A stretch of DNA of 64,000 bases, taken from Nitrospirota bacterium (lineage in GTDB: Bacteria > JACPQY01). The position numbers were made by a program, and so were the translations under genes. The notes below the pieces were generated by a model, which did no database searches, was not told where the DNA came from, and saw only the letters and a program-made list of their open reading frames with translations. Location: contig JACPAV010000004.1 of the NCBI GenBank assembly GCA_016180645.1, positions 62,001 to 126,000 on the forward strand, read 5' to 3'. Of this stretch, positions 61,026 through 64,000 are shown piece after piece; the stretch's first letter is position 1; every line of letters starts with the position of its first letter.

Positions 61026-62323
61026 TTTTCGCGTACAACGTTCTTTGGGGCCTCGCCCTGGTGCTGCTCCTGCCGGCCTGGTGTTTCGCCGCGCTTTTCT
61101 CATCCAAACTCCGGAAGGAATTGGTGGGGCGATTCGACGTCCTGAGAACGCTCGATCCTGGTTCGCTCGACCTCCAGGCCGGTGGATTCTGGGTTCACGC
61201 GGCGAGCGTGGGGGAGGTGGTCACCGTGATGCCGCTCCTCCGCCAATTGGAGGCGCGCGGCCGCGCGTGCTCGCTCCTCACCACGTCCACCTTGAGAGGA
61301 TCCGAAATGGGCAGACGCGAATCCCGCGGCCGGTTTCCCTCCCTCGTCCTACCGCCCGATCTCTATCCGCTTGTTCGGCTCCTCTTCGCAGCCGCCCGCC
61401 CGAAGGCGCTCATCCTGGTCAACAGCGAATTCTGGCTGAATCTGATTTATCTCGCCCACGTTCGGCGGGTCCCGGTCCTCCTCGTCAACGGGAAACTCTC
61501 CGAGCGTTCGTTCCGGTCTTTCATGCGCTTCCGGTTCCTCCTCGCGCCGATCTTTCTGGTCCCCCGGCTATACTTGGTGAGAACCGTGGAGGATCGCGAC
61601 CGCTTCTGCGCGCTGGGGGTGCCCGCGGAGCGGGTTCACGTGGTGGGAAGCCTCCGGTTTGCGGCCGCTGTCCAACGGGTGCGGCAGGGGTCGCCGGATT
61701 CTTCTCCGCTGGCGTGGCTTTCCACGCACAAGTTCGTGATCGGCGGCAGTACGCGTGCCGGGGAAGAACCGGTTCTCCTCGACGCCTTCGCAAAGCTCCG
61801 AAAAAGTTTCGACGACCTCAAGCTCATGATCGTCCCCCGCGAGTTGGAGAGAGTAGGGGAGATTGTACGGATGGCCACCGATCGGGGATTCGAACCGGTG
61901 CGCGCCTCCGGACTGATGGAGGCGGCCGGGTCCGCTCCTCCCTCCTGGACCGCACCCGTGCTGATCTGGGATCGATTCGGCGAACTGGCCCATCTTTATC
62001 CGCATGCCCGATTGGCGTTCGTCGGCGCCAGCCTTGTGAATCTGGGCGGCCACAATCCTCTCGAGAGTGCCCTCTGGGGAGTTCCCACTTTGTTCGGTCC
62101 GTCGCGTTTCAACGTAGTGGAGGAGTGCCAATTCGCCGAATCGCGTGGTCTCGGCTACGTGATCCGGAACGCCGATGAGATGTCATCCACCGCCGAGCGG
62201 CTTTTGCGGGCCGGGAACGGCCGACCGGCCAACGATTCCTACCGCCTGTTGGAGGACGCCGAAGCGCACGCCGAGAGCCTCGAACGCACGCTGGAGAAGC
62301 TGCGGGCGTATCTTCCGGCTTGA
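61013..62323 (+). CDS. waaA: 3-deoxy-D-manno-octulosonic acid (Kdo) transferase
   Basis: A 436-residue GT30 enzyme. An N-terminal membrane anchor (FAYNVLWGLALVLLLPAW) precedes the motif FWVHAASVGEVVTVMPLL (HAASVGE with the catalytic Glu). GGSTRAGEE and FVGASLVNLGGHNPLES are the C-terminal donor-binding motifs. The enzyme transfers Kdo from CMP-Kdo to lipid IVA at the inner membrane. The GTG start lies 12 bases inside the end of the acyltransferase gene, so translation is coupled. Confidence 0.94.
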   Translation: MPILIFAYNVLWGLALVLLLPAWCFAALFSSKLRKELVGRFDVLRTLDPGSLDLQAGGFWVHAASVGEVVTVMPLLRQLEARGRACSLLTTSTLRGSEMGRRESRGRFPSLVLPPDLYPLVRLLFAAARPKALILVNSEFWLNLIYLAHVRRVPVLLVNGKLSERSFRSFMRFRFLLAPIFLVPRLYLVRTVEDRDRFCALGVPAERVHVVGSLRFAAAVQRVRQGSPDSSPLAWLSTHKFVIGGSTRAGEEPVLLDAFAKLRKSFDDLKLMIVPRELERVGEIVRMATDRGFEPVRASGLMEAAGSAPPSWTAPVLIWDRFGELAHLYPHARLAFVGASLVNLGGHNPLESALWGVPTLFGPSRFNVVEECQFAESRGLGYVIRNADEMSSTAERLLRAGNGRPANDSYRLLEDAEAHAESLERTLEKLRAYLPA

Positions 62324-62348
62324 CGGATCTCTTTCCCCATCTTGGGGC

Positions 62349-63431
62349 ATGGGATACGATGCCCCCGCCATGGCCGTGATGCGATCTCTTCTGCCGAGGC
62401 TCACTTCCATGAATGCCGTGAGCATCTGGCTTCTTCCCCTCTACCTGCTTTATCGCGCGGGCTGGTGGATCCATTTCGCCTGGAAGAAGCTCGCCGCCCC
62501 CCCCTTGGTGGAGACCCGGGCGAAGGTCATTTCGATCGGCGGCGTCGAATGGGGCGGAAGCGCCAAGACCACGTTGGCCATCGAACTGGCCCGCTACCTC
62601 ATCGGAAAGGGAAAGCGGGTGGCGGTCCTGTCGCGCGGGTACGGACGGTCTTCGGCTGGGGTCATGGAGGTTGATGCCGGGGACCCTCGGGCGGCGGAGA
62701 TTTTCGGGGACGAGCCCACGCTCATCGCCAGAGAAGTGCCCGGCGCCGCGGTCTGGGTCGGCGCAGATCGCGCGGAGTCCGCGCGCGCCGCGGAAGGGGC
62801 CGGAGCCGTTGACGCGATCGTTTTGGATGATGGACTCCAAGTCATGAGTCTCCGGAAGGATCTCGATATCGTCGCGCTTGATCCCGACCTGACTCTGCGA
62901 TCTCCCGGATGGCTGAGGCAACTCTTTCTTAGAACTCCGCTTTGGATGGTCCGTGGCGCGCGTGTGAGAATCTACCTCGGCAGCACATCCCCCGGGCAAA
63001 CGCCGGGCGTCCGAGGCCTTCGAGTGGGTTACCGCCTCCAAGGCATGATCAACCTGTGGACCGGCGACCCCGTGCCCCTCGAAGCGATGCACGGTGCCAC
63101 GATCGTCCCGTTCTGCGGGATCGCGCGTCCGGATCGATTCATCGAAACTCTCCAGGAGGGGGGACTAAGCGTTGCAGGCTCCATGGTCTTTCCCGACCAT
63201 CATCTGTATCGGCCGCGGGACTTCGATGCCCTGACCGCCCTGGCGGAAAATCAGGGCGCCACCACTCTTGTAACCACGACGAAAGACGCCATCCGCTTCA
63301 CCCCCGTGCTCCGATCAAAAGGCGGGAACGACACCGGCCGGTATCGATTCCTCGCGGCCCGGACTGAACTCTCCTGGCATCCCAATCGGTCGATGCTTGA
63401 AATCGAACTCGACTCGCTATGGAAATCGTGA
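62349..63431 (+). CDS. lpxK: Tetraacyldisaccharide 4'-kinase
   Basis: About 360 residues. The start has a membrane segment (SIWLLPLYLLYRAGWW) followed by ISIGGVEWGGSAKTTLAIEL, the LpxK version of the P-loop (here GGSAKTT in place of GGTGKTP), then VAVLSRGYGR and DAIVLDDGLQVMSL, in which the usual family sequence is DDGFQ. LpxK phosphorylates the 4' position of the lipid A disaccharide. ATG 62349 is taken; 62370 and 62379 are possible. It follows the Kdo transferase by 25 bases, and the next gene starts inside its last codons. Confidence 0.9.
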   Translation: MGYDAPAMAVMRSLLPRLTSMNAVSIWLLPLYLLYRAGWWIHFAWKKLAAPPLVETRAKVISIGGVEWGGSAKTTLAIELARYLIGKGKRVAVLSRGYGRSSAGVMEVDAGDPRAAEIFGDEPTLIAREVPGAAVWVGADRAESARAAEGAGAVDAIVLDDGLQVMSLRKDLDIVALDPDLTLRSPGWLRQLFLRTPLWMVRGARVRIYLGSTSPGQTPGVRGLRVGYRLQGMINLWTGDPVPLEAMHGATIVPFCGIARPDRFIETLQEGGLSVAGSMVFPDHHLYRPRDFDALTALAENQGATTLVTTTKDAIRFTPVLRSKGGNDTGRYRFLAARTELSWHPNRSMLEIELDSLWKS

Positions 63432-64000
63432 GGCGCTCCCTCTGGCGGGTGGAATCGTACCTTCTGCAGGGCCTCCTGTGGTTTTTTCGTCTTCTTCCTT
63501 TGGCGGTCAGCCGATCGCTCGGCGCTGCTCTCGCGCGCGCTCTGTTTGGAATCGTTCCCTATCGAGTGAACATGATCGAGCGACACCTCGGCCAAGTGAT
63601 TTCAGGTCGAGTGGAGTCCCGGCTCATGCGCCGGCGCGTCCTTTCCGGCGTGGGACACACCCTCGCCGAATACGCGCACCTGCCCAGGATCCGATCGGAC
63701 AATCTGGAGCAGTACATCCGGTTTGAAAACGAACACCACTATGCCGAGGCGATACGAGCCGGAAAGGGCGTCATCGGATTCAGCGGACATTTTGCATGCT
63801 GGGAGTGGGTCGCCTGCCACACCCTCCGATATCCGACGATGAACGTCGGCGTCATCGTGCGTCCCATCAAGAATCCGTATGTGGACCGGTACGTCAACTC
63901 TCTTCGCCGATCCAAAGGTCTCCAGGTGTTCGACATGAGGGATTCCTTCAAGCCCATGCTCGGCCATCTACGAAACGGCGGCCACGTCGCGTTTTGGATC
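63419..64000 (+). CDS. Lipid A biosynthesis acyltransferase (LpxL/HtrB family), 3' partial
   Basis: The frame starts at ATG 63419 (or GTG 63428) within the end of lpxK and runs off the window, leaving about 194 residues. The N-terminal part has WFFRLLPLAVSRSLGAALAR, a membrane-associated helix, then GKGVIGFSGHFACWEW, where HxxxxE (H-F-A-C-W-E) is the catalytic motif of the lipid A late acyltransferases. RPIKNPYVDRYVN, with its conserved Asn and Tyr, is also typical. The enzyme would add a secondary acyl chain to Kdo2-lipid A. It completes the operon DUF374-waaA-lpxK-lpxL. Confidence 0.88.
   Translation, partial: MEIVRRSLWRVESYLLQGLLWFFRLLPLAVSRSLGAALARALFGIVPYRVNMIERHLGQVISGRVESRLMRRRVLSGVGHTLAEYAHLPRIRSDNLEQYIRFENEHHYAEAIRAGKGVIGFSGHFACWEWVACHTLRYPTMNVGVIVRPIKNPYVDRYVNSLRRSKGLQVFDMRDSFKPMLGHLRNGGHVAFWI

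Overview
The window comes from a GC-rich Gram-negative bacterium. It carries lipid A/Kdo genes at the right end (Kdo transferase, LpxK, an LpxL-type acyltransferase), two FadL-type outer-membrane proteins, flagellar genes, and an unusually large number of secreted lipoproteins with a clear lipobox. The set (methylmalonyl-CoA mutase accessory genes, bacterial complex I, FliG-H-I-J, PorV-like and CFI-box surface proteins, many TA pairs, a 23S gene not linked to 16S or 5S) suggests an uncultivated lineage of deltaproteobacterial grade. That placement is inference and weak.

Layout. 1-2489: end of an alkaline-phosphatase-superfamily enzyme and a FadL-type porin. 2490-6268 (minus): a putative metallopeptidase coupled to an ExbD/TolR protein, then a B12-binding mutase subunit, MeaB-type GTPase and alpha/beta hydrolase. 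6337-9688: four complex I genes (C, E, F, H) without D, G or I. 9907-11766: a REC-GAF-GGDEF-PilZ protein. 11827-12324: a broken retropepsin-like gene, then repeats. 12711-16473 (minus): methyltransferase, GT2 glycosyltransferase and a polytopic membrane protein, bordered by short direct repeats. 16579-19836 (minus): GH15-like glycosidase and P460-type lipoprotein. 19930-23728: lipase-like lipoprotein and FadL-type porin. 23917-28415: fliG-fliH-fliI-fliJ plus a MotE-like gene.

28454-33660: methyltransferase, DsbD-N-like lipoprotein, a repeat cluster, an orphan ParB, and a TetR regulator with two near-identical palindromic operators. 33755-36243: VapBC-type pair, a putative surface lipoprotein, and a RecB/Cas4-like nuclease with an Fe-S cysteine set. 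36314-46686: mostly lipoproteins (a protein with five lamin-tail repeats, a thermonuclease, a Cys-rich paralogous pair, propeller-like proteins, a PEGA protein) and another antitoxin/PIN pair.

46946-50067 (minus) is a complete 23S rRNA gene. It has its own promoter, a boxA-like leader and a flanking processing stem, and there is no 16S or 5S on either side. 50414-55775 encodes a large multi-domain secreted protein ending in FlgD-like and CFI-box domains, followed by a PorV-like barrel/TPR protein. 55723-60122 holds a class III adenylate cyclase, a minimal nucleotidyltransferase with a tiny overlapping partner, and a hybrid histidine kinase. 60364-64000 is a lipid A/Kdo operon: a DUF374 acyltransferase with a -1 frameshift at an A9 run, Kdo transferase, LpxK, and an LpxL-type acyltransferase cut by the window end.

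The features most worth a second look are the stand-alone 23S unit, several families of small palindromic or inverted-repeat elements, the A9 frameshift, an in-frame amber codon between a glycosyltransferase and a membrane protein, and the TetR operators with no convincing target gene. No CRISPR array, tRNA, intact transposase or prophage was recognised.
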